From NCBI GenBank assembly GCA_013339765.2, contig CM023453.1:88562118-88626117 (forward strand): 64,000 nt of DNA, read 5' to 3'. The position numbers and the translations under genes were made by a program. The notes below the pieces were generated by a model, which was given only the letters and a program-made list of their open reading frames with translations, was not told the DNA's origin and did not search any database. Numbering within the stretch: the first letter of the stretch is position 1; each line of letters begins with the position of its first letter. This document shows positions 20,970 to 29,404 of the stretch, piece by piece. The DNA comes from Haemaphysalis longicornis. Its lineage: Eukaryota > Arthropoda > Arachnida > Ixodida > Ixodidae.

Positions 20970-21430
20970 CATGAGTGTTTATAAAACGAAAAAAGACGTT
21001 TCGGTTCCCGTATGGGGGCCTTGTTCACAATGAGCTAAGGGGGCGAATTTGATCTGGTTATGTTGGATTCAAGATGCGACGTAGGCAACGTGTACACACG
21101 TGTGGAAAGTTGCTGTCATTTCGATTAATTGTCTGCTCCGTGGTATGGATTGTCAGGGATTCAAGATAAAGCCGTGAGGCCCTATTCTTCTCTTTTTCCA
21201 CTACTTTCGCATTGGTCCAGTCTACTTCGTGGCGAGTTGCTACTGCGTGTTCGGCCAGAGCGTTAGATGATACGCTTTTCTTGTTCACGTCGTAGATGTG
21301 CTGCTTGAGCCTTTGCTGGAAGTTACCTGTCTCGCCGACATAGCTTCGGTCGCAGTCTGCGCAGGGAATGCTGTAGATAACTCCTGGGAACTTTTCTTTT
21401 GTTAGCTTGTCTTTGACGTTCACCTTTTTT
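20970..21430 (-). pseudogene. Penelope-like element 3' end: GIY-YIG endonuclease domain
   Basis: Penelope-like elements (PLEs) encode a reverse transcriptase followed by a GIY-YIG nuclease. The minus frame 21423-21058 reads GVIYSIPCADCDRSYVGET, then GNFQQRLKQHIYDV, SSNALAEHAVATRHEVDW and SRLYLESLTIHT, matching the GIY-YIG core (xIYxIPCxxCxxxYVGETGxxLxxRxxEH), the later conserved His and the Glu. It ends at a natural stop. The RT is absent. Downstream (20970-21057, minus) lies a hammerhead-ribozyme-like sequence: stem-forming GGCCCCCATACGGGAACC followed by GAAACGTC. PLEs are known to carry hammerheads in their terminal repeats. Confidence 0.82.
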
Positions 21431-21564
21431 CAACTTTTGTGTTGTTACAGAATCTTGTGACGTCACAGAATCTTGTTAGAGCGATTGGCGACGGCCGAAC
21501 TAGCCCATTGCTAGGATGGGCGGTTCTATACCCCTAGTTCCGTTTCATCACATCACTTGAATAT

Positions 21565-21988
21565 TGTCACGAAGACAAGGACGATGCAGTGGTGTTGAAT
21601 GAGAAACACGTTTATTGGAGCGAACTTGTGCTCCCCTAACAACTCAAAAGAATACAGAGGCGGCGAAGCAGCGGTCAACAAAGTGACTTGCACAGGCGAA
21701 TGACGTCGAATCGAATGCCCCGGCGTCCGCACTGCAGGCTTTTTATCTTTTGGCGCGCGTGGTTCTCGAAACGTCGATTCGCATCGAGAACATAGTAGAT
21801 CCAAGAAGATTATTCTGGGCTGTTCACGTTAGATCGGAATGCTCTCCCTATCACAACAGATAACACATGCGGCACAGAAAGAAAGAATGGAACACGCGCT
21901 TCCCTTGGCGCAGAGATAACACAGACCGGCGCAGCCGGGCGGTAAAAGCAAAACACAAATAAACAAACCCAATGTATGGTTCGCGGCA
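21565..21988 (-). repeat. 3' LTR of the gypsy element
   Basis: 424 bp, TG...CA in coding orientation. An AATAAA polyadenylation signal lies at 21611-21616 (minus) and a TATA-like GATAAAAAG at about 21737-21747. U3 and R can be assigned from these two signals only approximately. Confidence 0.95.
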
Positions 21989-22003
21989 TTACCCCCCCCT
22001 CTA
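21989..22003 (-). promoter_or_regulatory. Polypurine tract (plus-strand primer)
   Basis: On the coding strand AGAGGGGGGGGTAA directly abuts the 3' LTR. A G-rich purine run at this exact position is the RNase H-resistant primer for second-strand synthesis. Confidence 0.85.
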
Positions 22004-22064
22004 AGAGTGCATCGACCCGATGCTAACATAAGCGACAGTCCGAACAAATGAAAATAAAAGTTCG

Positions 22065-23789
22065 TCATCGTCCGTAGAAAGGTTTTAAGCGAACCACGTG
22101 GACGACTTCAGGCCGCGTGCGTCGTCGTGATGTGCCGGAGTCACCATCGGGGATCACTTCGTAGGTAAGTTGGCCAACACGTCGTAGAATCTGGTAGGGT
22201 CCGAAATACCTTCGCAGGAGCTTCTCACTGAGTCCGCGTCGTCGGATGGGAGTCCAAACCCACACACGATCCCCTGGTTGGTACTCGGCGTCTCGGCGTC
22301 GGAGGTTGTAGCGGCCCGCATCCACCAGCTGCTGGTCCGTTATACGAACTCGAGCGAGCTGGCGGGCCTCCTCCGCACGTTGAAGATATCCATGGACGTC
22401 GGCGTTGAGGTCGTCGTCTTCTACGTGCGGAAGCATGGCGTCGAGCATCGTAGTCGGCCTTCTACCGTAGACAAGCTCGAACGGCGTCAGCTGTGTCGTC
22501 TCCTGGATAGCCGTGTTGTACGCAAACGTGACATACGGGAGCACTTCGTCCCAAGTCTTATGTTCAACGTCAACGTACATTGACAGCATATCTGCGATTG
22601 TCTTGTTCAGACGTTCTGTTAGTCCGTTCGTTTGGGGGTGGTACGCCGTCGTTCTTCGGTGATCCGTGTTGCTGTAGCGTAATACTCCTTGCATCAGCTC
22701 CGCAGTAAATGCCGTTCCGCGGTCTGTGATTAGGACTTCCGGGGCTCCATGTCGCAGCACAACCTGGCTTATAAAGAACTTCGCCACTTCTTGTGCAGTC
22801 CCCCTCGGAAGAGCGGCGGTCTCTGCGTAGCGCGTCATGTAGTCTGTCGCTACGACAATCCACTTGTTCTGTGATCGTGACGTAGGGAACGGGCCTAAAA
22901 GGTCCATTCCAATCTGTTGAAATGGTCTCGATGGGACGGCGATCGGTTGCAGAAGTCCGGCGGGTCTTGTCGGCGGCGTTTTTCGTCGCTGGCAGTCACG
23001 GCAGCTCCGGACGTAGTGGGTGACGTCAGAGGTAAGGCCGGGCCAGTAGTACCTCGCCTTGATTTTTCCGATAGTGCGGGCTGTGCCCAGATGTCCGGAA
23101 GACGGGTCGTCGTGGCACGCTTCCAAAATTTCGTCACGAAGGTCCGCGGGGATGACGAGAAGGTAATTCGCTCTTGTTCCGGGGCTGAAATTCTTCTTCA
23201 CAAGGACGGAGTTTCTCAGGCTGAATGCTGGTAAGCTGCGTTTGAAGGTCCTAGGAACGGCAACGTCGCATCCCTCGAGGTACTCGATTATGACGCGTAA
23301 GTCGGGGTCGGCACGCTGCTGGGCGGCTAGGTCGCTCTCCGTCACGATCCCGAAGAACGCGCTGTCTTCATCAGAGTCTTGTGGTGGTGGGTCGACGGGG
23401 GCGCGGGACAGGCAGTCGGCGTCGGAGTGTTTCCTGCCGGATTTATAAACGACTGTAACGTCGAACTCCTGCAGGCGCAAGCTCCACCGCCCAAGACGGC
23501 CAGAGGGGTCCTTCAAATTGGCGAGCCAACACAGCGCATGGTGGTCTGTTACAACCTTGAATGGCCTTCCATACACGTATGGGCGAAATTTTGAAATCGC
23601 CCATATAATAGCCAGGCACTCTTTCTCAGAGGCAGAATAGTTTTTCTCCTCCTTCGACAGACCACGGCTAGCATAGGCGATTACCCTTTCGCAGCCGCTT
23701 TGCTTTTGGACAAGGACGGCACCCAAGCCTATATCACTGGCGTCCGTATGCATTTCCGTTTCGGCATTTCCGTCGAAATGAGCGAGCAC
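22065..23789 (-). CDS. gypsy pol segment: RNase H and integrase
   Basis: 574-codon open segment. It opens inside RNase H (HTDASDIGLGAVL, then ASEKECLAIIWAI and TDHHALCWL within the first 115 residues). The integrase follows: an HHCC zinc-binding module near 230-275 (H...H with CRDCQRRK), the catalytic DDE core (MDLLGPF near 297, ITDRGTAF near 355, TNGLTERLN near 390) and a GPY/F-like module (RRYFGPYQILRRVGQLTYEV, about 535-555), ending RLKPFYGR. It is complete to its natural stop 62 bases before the polypurine tract. The first residues have no start codon function: this is the downstream half of a polyprotein separated from the RT frame by a one-base shift near 23845-23855. Confidence 0.95.
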   Translation of the reverse strand: MLAHFDGNAETEMHTDASDIGLGAVLVQKQSGCERVIAYASRGLSKEEKNYSASEKECLAIIWAISKFRPYVYGRPFKVVTDHHALCWLANLKDPSGRLGRWSLRLQEFDVTVVYKSGRKHSDADCLSRAPVDPPPQDSDEDSAFFGIVTESDLAAQQRADPDLRVIIEYLEGCDVAVPRTFKRSLPAFSLRNSVLVKKNFSPGTRANYLLVIPADLRDEILEACHDDPSSGHLGTARTIGKIKARYYWPGLTSDVTHYVRSCRDCQRRKTPPTRPAGLLQPIAVPSRPFQQIGMDLLGPFPTSRSQNKWIVVATDYMTRYAETAALPRGTAQEVAKFFISQVVLRHGAPEVLITDRGTAFTAELMQGVLRYSNTDHRRTTAYHPQTNGLTERLNKTIADMLSMYVDVEHKTWDEVLPYVTFAYNTAIQETTQLTPFELVYGRRPTTMLDAMLPHVEDDDLNADVHGYLQRAEEARQLARVRITDQQLVDAGRYNLRRRDAEYQPGDRVWVWTPIRRRGLSEKLLRRYFGPYQILRRVGQLTYEVIPDGDSGTSRRRTRPEVVHVVRLKPFYGR

Positions 23790-25204
23790 GGGCGGGCTTT
23801 GCAGGCGTTTTTGCAGCTCGCCGAATGCTTTTCTTGGTCGTTTTCCCAGCTGAAAGGGGTGCTATCTTTCGTCAAGCGCGTGAGTGGCTCTGCAATGCGT
23901 GCGAAGTTTGCGACGAAGCGCCGGTAGTATGCGCACAGCCCGAGAAATCTCCGCACGCCCTTCTTGTCTTTCGGCCTAGGGAAGTTCGCGATAGCTGAAG
24001 TTTTTGCCGGGTCAGGTAGGACTCCCGCGGCGTTGACGACGTGGCCCAAGAACTTGAGTTCCCCGTATGCGAAACGGCACTTTTCAGGCTTCAGCGTCAA
24101 CCCCGACGTACGAATGGCCTCGAGTACAGACTCCAACCTTGCAAGGTGTTCGTCGAAAGTCCGGGCGAATACCACTACGTCGTCGAGGTATACGAGGCAG
24201 GTGTGCCACTTAAGGCCAGCTAGCACAGTGTCCATGACTCTTTGAAACGTCGCTGGTGCTGTGCACAGCCCAAACGGCATCACCTTGAACTCGTATAGGC
24301 CGTCTGGGGTTATAAATGCAGTCTTCTCTCGGTCTCTCTCGTCCACTTCAATTTGCCAGTAGCCGGTCTTCAGGTCCATCGATGAGAAGTACTTCGCGTG
24401 GCAGAGGTGGTCGAGGGCGTCGTCGATTCGGGGGAGGGGGTACACGTCCTTTTTCGTGATTTTGTTCAGTCGCCGGTAGTCAACGCAAAACCTTAATGTG
24501 CCGTCTTTTTTCTTTACGAGTACGACGGGCGCAGCCCAGGGGCTTTTCGATGGCTGTATAATGTCATCGCTCAGCATGTCGTCGACTTGAGTCCGGATGG
24601 CTTCCCGTTCGTGTGAAGAGACGCGGTACGGTGACTGTCGGGTAGGTCGGGCTCCATCTTCGGTTATTATTCGGTGCTTCGCTAGAGGGGTCTGACGTAG
24701 TTTTGCGCTCGACGAAAAACATTCGCTATAGCGACGCAGCAAAGCCAATAATTTTTTCCGTTGTTCTTGCGGTAGCGCCGGATTCACGTCGAATGGCTGC
24801 GGGAGCTTGAATGTTTCTACGGGTGTGCGTTCAAAGTCGGCGACTGCGATCACATCACTTGCTTCTTGCGTTTCTTCGAGGAACGCAATTGCAGCTCCCT
24901 TGTTTAAATGCTGGTACTCTTCGGTGAAATTAGTGACCAAAACGTGAGATTGGCGTTGCTTAAAGTGCGCAATGCCTCTTGCGACGGAGACACCGCGGTC
25001 GAGAAGCAACCTTCGATCACTCTCTACGATAGCGTCGATGTCAGAAGCAGCATCCTCACAGTAGACGGCGATCATCAAGCTTGCGCGGGGTGGCAGGGTG
25101 ATGTGATCGTCGGCGATCCTGACAGCAGCACGGTGATCGGGGTTCGGCTGCGGCGTCGTGGAGTGATTGGAGGAAAATGTTATCGACTTGGTCCTGCAGA
25201 TCAA
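23729..25204 (-). CDS. gypsy pol segment: reverse transcriptase
   Basis: 491-codon open segment containing the full RT: VLVKKKDGTLRFCVDYRRLN, MDLKTGYWQI (first catalytic Asp), YEFKVMPFGLCTAPATFQ and YLDDVVVF (the catalytic YxDD variant YLDD), then the connection region KKGVRRFLGLCAYYRRF. It occupies about residues 215-440; the first 200 residues are the PR-RT linker. The frame is offset by one base from the protease segment (break near 25170-25200) and from the RNase H/integrase segment (break near 23850), where the last 25 or so residues are out-of-frame. Both breaks are single-base changes next to short homopolymers. Confidence 0.95.
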   Translation of the reverse strand: MICRTKSITFSSNHSTTPQPNPDHRAAVRIADDHITLPPRASLMIAVYCEDAASDIDAIVESDRRLLLDRGVSVARGIAHFKQRQSHVLVTNFTEEYQHLNKGAAIAFLEETQEASDVIAVADFERTPVETFKLPQPFDVNPALPQEQRKKLLALLRRYSECFSSSAKLRQTPLAKHRIITEDGARPTRQSPYRVSSHEREAIRTQVDDMLSDDIIQPSKSPWAAPVVLVKKKDGTLRFCVDYRRLNKITKKDVYPLPRIDDALDHLCHAKYFSSMDLKTGYWQIEVDERDREKTAFITPDGLYEFKVMPFGLCTAPATFQRVMDTVLAGLKWHTCLVYLDDVVVFARTFDEHLARLESVLEAIRTSGLTLKPEKCRFAYGELKFLGHVVNAAGVLPDPAKTSAIANFPRPKDKKGVRRFLGLCAYYRRFVANFARIAEPLTRLTKDSTPFSWENDQEKHSASCKNACKARPCSLISTEMPKRKCIRTPVI

Positions 25205-25798
25205 TTATTGCGCCGTTGTCCGTCAAAAAGTCCATTCCGAGAATCACGTCGCGGGAGCAGTTAGGCAGAACGACGAACGCCGCAGGGTACGTTGTGCCGT
25301 CTATGGTGACGCGCGATGTGCACGTTCCACTTGGCGTCACGAGGTGGCCTCCTGCTGTACGTATGTGCGGACCGTCCCATCTGGTCATAACTTTCTTCAG
25401 TTTAGACGCAAATGGTCCGCTCATTACCGAATAGTCAGCTCCCGTGTCTACGAGGGCGACTACGTCAAAGCCGTCGATGGACACCTTGACGTCAGATGCA
25501 GTCGTCCTCGAGTTGCGGGTTCGTCGGGGCGTCGTATCTCTGCTTGTACGTGTTGATGGTCGGGCACTGTGCATCGTCGTTGTCGTCGTCTTCTCAACGG
25601 ACGTCTTGGTCAGGTCGGGTACGCGTCGCGCCGTGTAGCTGTCGTCGTGTTCAGGAGTCTCGTTAGGGCTAGGTCGGGTCGTCGGGATGAGGGCATGTCG
25701 TGAATGATGGTCTTCAGCTAGTCGCTGCGTCGTTGGAGGGTTTTCATTTTTCCGCCGTTGTGCAACTTTACCTCCCGAAGTTGCTGCTTTTAGTTTCC
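25056..25798 (-). CDS. gypsy pro segment: aspartic protease, entered by -1 frameshift
   Basis: In the -1 frame relative to gag, reading is open from the slippery site through about 75 linker residues into a retropepsin-like domain: VDTGADYSVMS (catalytic DTG) and later VILGMDFL (the flap/ILG motif). The protease cleaves the Gag and Gag-Pol polyproteins during particle maturation. A stop appears at 25056 because the frame shifts by one base relative to the RT around 25170-25200. The ATG at 25574 is internal and probably unused. Confidence 0.9.
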
Positions 25799-27100
25799 CC
25801 CGCGTGGGCTGGGGGACCTTCCACGTGAGAAGTCAGCAGTGCTGCGGCGGTTTGGTGACTGAGACGGGTAGGGCGACGGTGAACGGTTGAAGCGGGCTGG
25901 TCCTCGGTTGGTGTTGGAGAGGTATTCTTCGATCTCAGCAGGGCGCTGGCCGTATCGGGGGCGTGGGGCGTCGACGGAGAACCCTCGCAAACCGAGCCTC
26001 TTGTAGGGACAGCGACGGTAGATGTGGTCGGCCTCTCCGCAGTGGTAGCACAGCGGGCGATTATCGGGCGTTCGCCACACGTCGGTCTTCCTTGGCGTCT
26101 GGTATTGGTCTACAGGGCGTCGGGCGGGCGGCGTTGGACGGCGGTATGGCTCAGCCTCTTGACGACGGGTTGGAGCAGGGCGGGGTTGACGAACAGCCGA
26201 GGAGTAGGTCATGGCTTGTGGTTCGCGGGGTGCTTCCGACGGCGTAGAAGTTCCCAGTGCGTTTTGGACTTCTTCTCGGATTACGTCGGTCAGGGAAGCC
26301 ACTTGAGGTTGCGGCGTCGTTGGAAAAAGCTTCCGAAGCTCCTCCCTGACCACTGCTCGGATGGTCTCTCGCAATGTATCGGAGCTTCCATTTGCAGCAC
26401 CGATGGTCTCCGAGAACAGCGCGTTGACGGGGCGGTCGTACTGCCTGGTTCGAATTTCTAGCGTCTTCTCCATCGCGGCCGCCTCAGACGCGAATTCGGC
26501 CACTGTCTTCGGAGGGTTACGGACTAGACAAGCAAAAAGCTCTTGCTTCACTCCTCGCATTAGAAACCTGAGCTTCTTTTCCTCGGTCATTTCAGGGTCC
26601 GCACGACGAAAAAGTCGCTTCATCTCCTCAACGAAAATCACGACTCCTTCGTTGGGGTGCTGCGTTCTAGTTTCAAGCAAAAGCGCAGCTCGCTCTTTTC
26701 TCACCACGGTAGTGAAGGTCTTAAGGAACTCCCTCTTGAATTGAGTCCAGTCGGTCAAAGAGCTCTCATGGTTCTCGAACCAAGTTCGAGCAGCATCTTC
26801 TAAGTAAAAGAAGACATGCCGGAACGTTTCTTCATCGTCCCACCTGTTGAAGATGCGGACGCGCTCCAACTTCTCCAACCATTCTTCGGGGTCTTCAGCG
26901 GGGGCTCCCCGGAACGATGGCGGTTCTCGGGGCTGCTGCAGGATGATTGGCGACGTTGTTTCTTGCACCATGGTGTTGGTTGCAGCGTTCCTTCTCTTGG
27001 GCCCTTCTGGCAGAAGACCGAACTCGGGCGGTAAATCTTGCAGGCGGGGGCTGGCTCTTGTTGGACTGGCTTGGCGGCTTTTCGAGGTTGTAGTGGGCAT
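25790..27100 (-). CDS. gypsy gag: capsid and CCHC nucleocapsid
   Basis: 436 residues from the first ATG after the primer-binding site (27100; MPTTTSKSRQAS). Retrotransposon gag/capsid region near residues 60-210: PPSFRGAPAEDPEEWLEKLE, then YLEDAARTWFENHESS and WTQFKREFLKTF. A coiled, charged linker and proline-rich segment follow. One zinc knuckle near 355-370 is C-X2-C-X4-H-X4-C (CYHCGEADHIYRRC), followed by a basic Arg/Ser/Pro tail. Gag forms the intracellular particle and packages the RNA. The open frame extends upstream into the LTR, but that part overlaps the primer site and is not expected to be translated. Intact, no breaks seen. Confidence 0.93.
   Translation of the reverse strand: MPTTTSKSRQASPTRASPRLQDLPPEFGLLPEGPKRRNAATNTMVQETTSPIILQQPREPPSFRGAPAEDPEEWLEKLERVRIFNRWDDEETFRHVFFYLEDAARTWFENHESSLTDWTQFKREFLKTFTTVVRKERAALLLETRTQHPNEGVVIFVEEMKRLFRRADPEMTEEKKLRFLMRGVKQELFACLVRNPPKTVAEFASEAAAMEKTLEIRTRQYDRPVNALFSETIGAANGSSDTLRETIRAVVREELRKLFPTTPQPQVASLTDVIREEVQNALGTSTPSEAPREPQAMTYSSAVRQPRPAPTRRQEAEPYRRPTPPARRPVDQYQTPRKTDVWRTPDNRPLCYHCGEADHIYRRCPYKRLGLRGFSVDAPRPRYGQRPAEIEEYLSNTNRGPARFNRSPSPYPSQSPNRRSTADFSRGRSPSPRGGN
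25793..25799 (-). promoter_or_regulatory. -1 ribosomal frameshift slippery heptamer
   Basis: In gag register the last codons before the stop are G-GGA-AAC-TAA, i.e. the canonical X XXY YYZ heptamer GGGAAAC, directly followed by the gag UAA. The pro frame is exactly -1 and open through this point. The same heptamer is used at the gag-pro junction of type D retroviruses (established). A downstream pseudoknot was not modelled. Confidence 0.85.
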
Positions 27101-27110
27101 GAAGGGTGCG

Positions 27111-27128
27111 TACCCAGCACCTCCACCA
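27111..27128 (-). promoter_or_regulatory. Primer-binding site, tRNA-Ala type
   Basis: Two bases after the 5' LTR the coding strand reads TGGTGGAGGTGCTGGGTA. This is complementary to a tRNA 3' end CCCAGCACCTCCACCA, which resembles animal tRNA-Ala 3' ends; the exact tick isoacceptor is inference. Confidence 0.8.
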
Positions 27129-27130
27129 GA

Positions 27131-27554
27131 TGTCACGAAGACAAGGACGATGCAGTGGTGTTGAATGAGAAACACGTTTATTGGAGCGAACTTGTGCTCC
27201 CCTAACAACTCAAAAGAATACAGAGGCGGCGAAGCAGCGGTCAACAAAGTGACTTGCACAGGCGAGTGACGTCGAATCGAATGCCCCGGCGTCCGCACTG
27301 CAGGCTTTTTATCTTTTGGCGCGCGTGGTTCTCGAAACGTCGATTCGCATCGAGAACATAGTAGATCCACGAAGATTATTCTGGGCTGTTCACGTTAGAT
27401 CGGAATGCTCTCCCTATCACAACAGATAACACATGCGGCACAGAAAGAAAGAATGGAACACGCGCTTCCCTTGGCGCAGAGATAACACAGACCGGCGCAG
27501 CCGGGCGGTAAAAGCAAAACACAAATAAACAAACCCAATGTATGGTTCGCGGCA
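27131..27554 (-). repeat. 5' LTR of the gypsy element
   Basis: 424 bp, TG...CA on the coding strand. TATA-like GATAAAAAGCC at 27303-27313 would place transcription start near 27275-27285, and AATAAA lies at about 27177-27182. Nearly identical to the 3' LTR. Confidence 0.95.
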
Positions 27555-27869
27555 ATATGCTAGCCTAAAGTTAGACGCTTTGAGTGCTGGCCCATATGAC
27601 GTCACTCCTGCCAACGACACGTCACTGCAGCGCAATATTTAAAAGGTTTCTCGGCATTTCTTGCGTTTCGTTGGTTAAAAAACTCTTTTCGTGGCTGGAA
27701 TGGAACATTGTGAGGTACCGTAGCCTACAATACTTTCAAATTGAACGAAGTTGTTTTTTGTCCTCATGGCCCCTTTAAAGCGAAGCTTCCCCATGTCTCA
27801 CCGATGGAGTATGTCGCGTAGGAAACGCGCTGCAGGAAAGCCAACTTTTTTTGTCGGTGGTGATAATCG

Positions 27870-28090
27870 TGGGGGAAGTGAAAGAAGAAAAAAAAATGAA
27901 GGAAGCTCACACTAACACATAAGACTTGAAGGTTGCGCATGCAACCTTCACGACCTTGACGGCGTCCAAGTCCACGATTGCAGCCGATTTGCTCCTTCTT
28001 CACTGCTCCTTCTCCTTCTTCACGACCTTTGCTCCACGATTGTTGCTGTTAGTGTGAGCTTCCCTCATTTTTTTGGAAGTGAGAATCATT
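27870..28090. repeat. Hairpin-forming inverted repeat
   Basis: The left arm GAAGTGAAAGAAG...ATGAAGGAAGCTCACACTAACA (27876-27920) is mirrored by the right arm around 28049-28090 (TGTTAGTGTGAGCTTCCCTCAT then GGAAGTGAG). About 45 bp imperfect arms with a 125 bp loop that itself repeats CTCCTTCTTCAC. Possibly a small foldback element. Confidence 0.7.
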
Positions 28091-28447
28091 GGACATTTAC
28101 TTGGAGGGGCGTACACAATGAAGTGTCTTTCTCGTTCCGGGCAAGTGTTGCCACGATTACGGCGAACGCTGGAGTCCTTTTTTTGGCCAATCTTGGCCAC
28201 TCTACATAAACGGGTATGGTGGTTTGACAAACGTGCGATGGGGACGCTGGCAGGTCGTCGCGAGGCACGCACACACAAGTGCTTGACATTTTCTTTTTTT
28301 TTTTTTTTTCAACTGCCGGACGGTCGCCGTGAGGTACGTGCTCACGTCCGCGTGTTCAAGTGTGCATTCTCGGTATTTTCTTGGTATCTGTTAACTGTGG
28401 ACAGGAAAAAAATAACAATTGGCTACACAGCTTCGGTGTTAAGAAAA

Positions 28448-28535
28448 CGCTTCCCGTGGTCTGAATCGAACCTGGGTCCCTCGTGTGATGAAGCCGACGT
28501 CTATCCGACTGCATCATTCTCGCATGGTCCAAGCT
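28448..28535 (-). repeat. tRNA-like relic (Pol III B box)
   Basis: On the minus strand a GGTTCGATTC B-box-like element lies about 50 bases after a weak A-box region (GATGCAGTCGGATAGACG). The arms do not close into a cloverleaf; a SINE or tRNA pseudogene is likely. Confidence 0.3.
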
Positions 28536-28559
28536 GTGTGGATTTGTAGCAGGGTGCAT

Positions 28560-29400
28560 GGACGTGCGAAATTCGACAGAAAAATCATTCACCAATCCGT
28601 CTAAGAAGACGATGGCTAAACGCGAACCTTCTTCACGTGAAATCAAACGACGAAGGGTCAAATTCAAAGCCGCGGCAATCAAAAGTCCGAACTGCGTGCG
28701 AGTTAAAGTAGAAGCTCAAGAGTCAAAGTGCGAACTCAGAAGGCAACCAAGGAATCCCTCACGAGGAAGCTTCGCGCTTCAACCATCGTCGTCGTTAGAT
28801 GGAGGAGTGCAATGTACATGATTTTTCTTCTTCCCTCGGTAATTAAGACTCGATAGATATCCGCGTTGGCATCGCCAAAGGGCACCTGTAGCGGGCACGT
28901 TAATTTGCTAGGCGCATAGTTTCTGCATCAATAGTTAGCGTATTATCGTGCTCCAGTTACTCACGGAGACCTCAGTATACATGCCTCTATCAATTGTTTT
29001 CAAATCGGAGGAGGCTACAACGCATTCCTAGATCAACCTTCAGTCAGCGCTCTTGTGGCGCGTACTTTTCTCGCATTCCGGAGGCCTGGGGTTCGAATTG
29101 CATCCCGCACAAAATTTTCCAACTATTTATGTCAACTAAATTACTTCACTTTTATTAAAGAAGCCTTTCTGAGCCACTCGGCGCCAATCCGAGCATTCTT
29201 CGACCTGCTGTTTTTTATAGGAGCCAATGGCCATTTTGTGGGCCATCCGTCGGCCATTTTCCGAGCCGTCTGTGTGCCAGGAGCGCCTGATTTTGGACCT
29301 GACGAGTTAAGTGACGCTTTCGAAATAATAAAGCTGAGGGTTAAAGTTCCACTGCTTACGGGCTGGACACAGTGGGGAGAACGTGTCATACAATTATTAG
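28560..29400. other. Anonymous DNA, no gene seen
   Basis: A lysine/arginine-rich 87-codon plus frame at 28558-28821 has no domain. GGGGTTCGAATTGC at 29090 is a B-box-like word without an A box. Nothing else can be supported. Confidence 0.35.
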
Positions 29401-29404
29401 TCAG

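Larger units (their letters stand above)
21565..27554 (-). mobile_element. Ty3/gypsy LTR retrotransposon, structurally complete, 5,990 bp
   Basis: Two direct 424 bp repeats (21565-21988 and 27131-27554) begin TG and end CA on the coding strand and are flanked by a 4 bp duplication, ATAT (21561-21564 and 27555-27558). In between, on the minus strand: primer-binding site, gag, protease, reverse transcriptase, RNase H, integrase, polypurine tract. Domain order PR-RT-RH-IN defines Ty3/gypsy. There is no envelope ORF and no visible chromodomain. The LTRs differ at about two positions by eye (21690 region A/G; 21806 region A/C), so insertion was recent. Two single-base frame breaks in pol would make this copy non-autonomous if they are real. 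Confidence 0.97.
20810..27778. mobile_element. TTAA-flanked miniature element interrupted by Penelope and gypsy insertions (nest shell)
   Basis: The left end TTAAAGGGACCCTGA starts at 20810, and the minus strand from 27778 reads TTAAAGGGGCCATGA. Both begin with the same octamer and are flanked by TTAA, as are the MITEs at 17.5 and 50.6 kb. After removing the Penelope piece and the 5,990 bp gypsy element, only about 0.5 kb of shell remains, a plausible MITE length. TTAA duplication suggests piggyBac-type mobilisation (inference). That the two ends belong together rests on orientation and the shared terminal sequence only. Confidence 0.5.

Noticed and set aside
21553..21804. 83-codon frame inside the 3' LTR, and the N-terminal extension of gag into the 5' LTR
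   Set aside because: It lies in LTR sequence; in the 5' copy it would have to be read through the primer-binding site upstream of the gag ATG.
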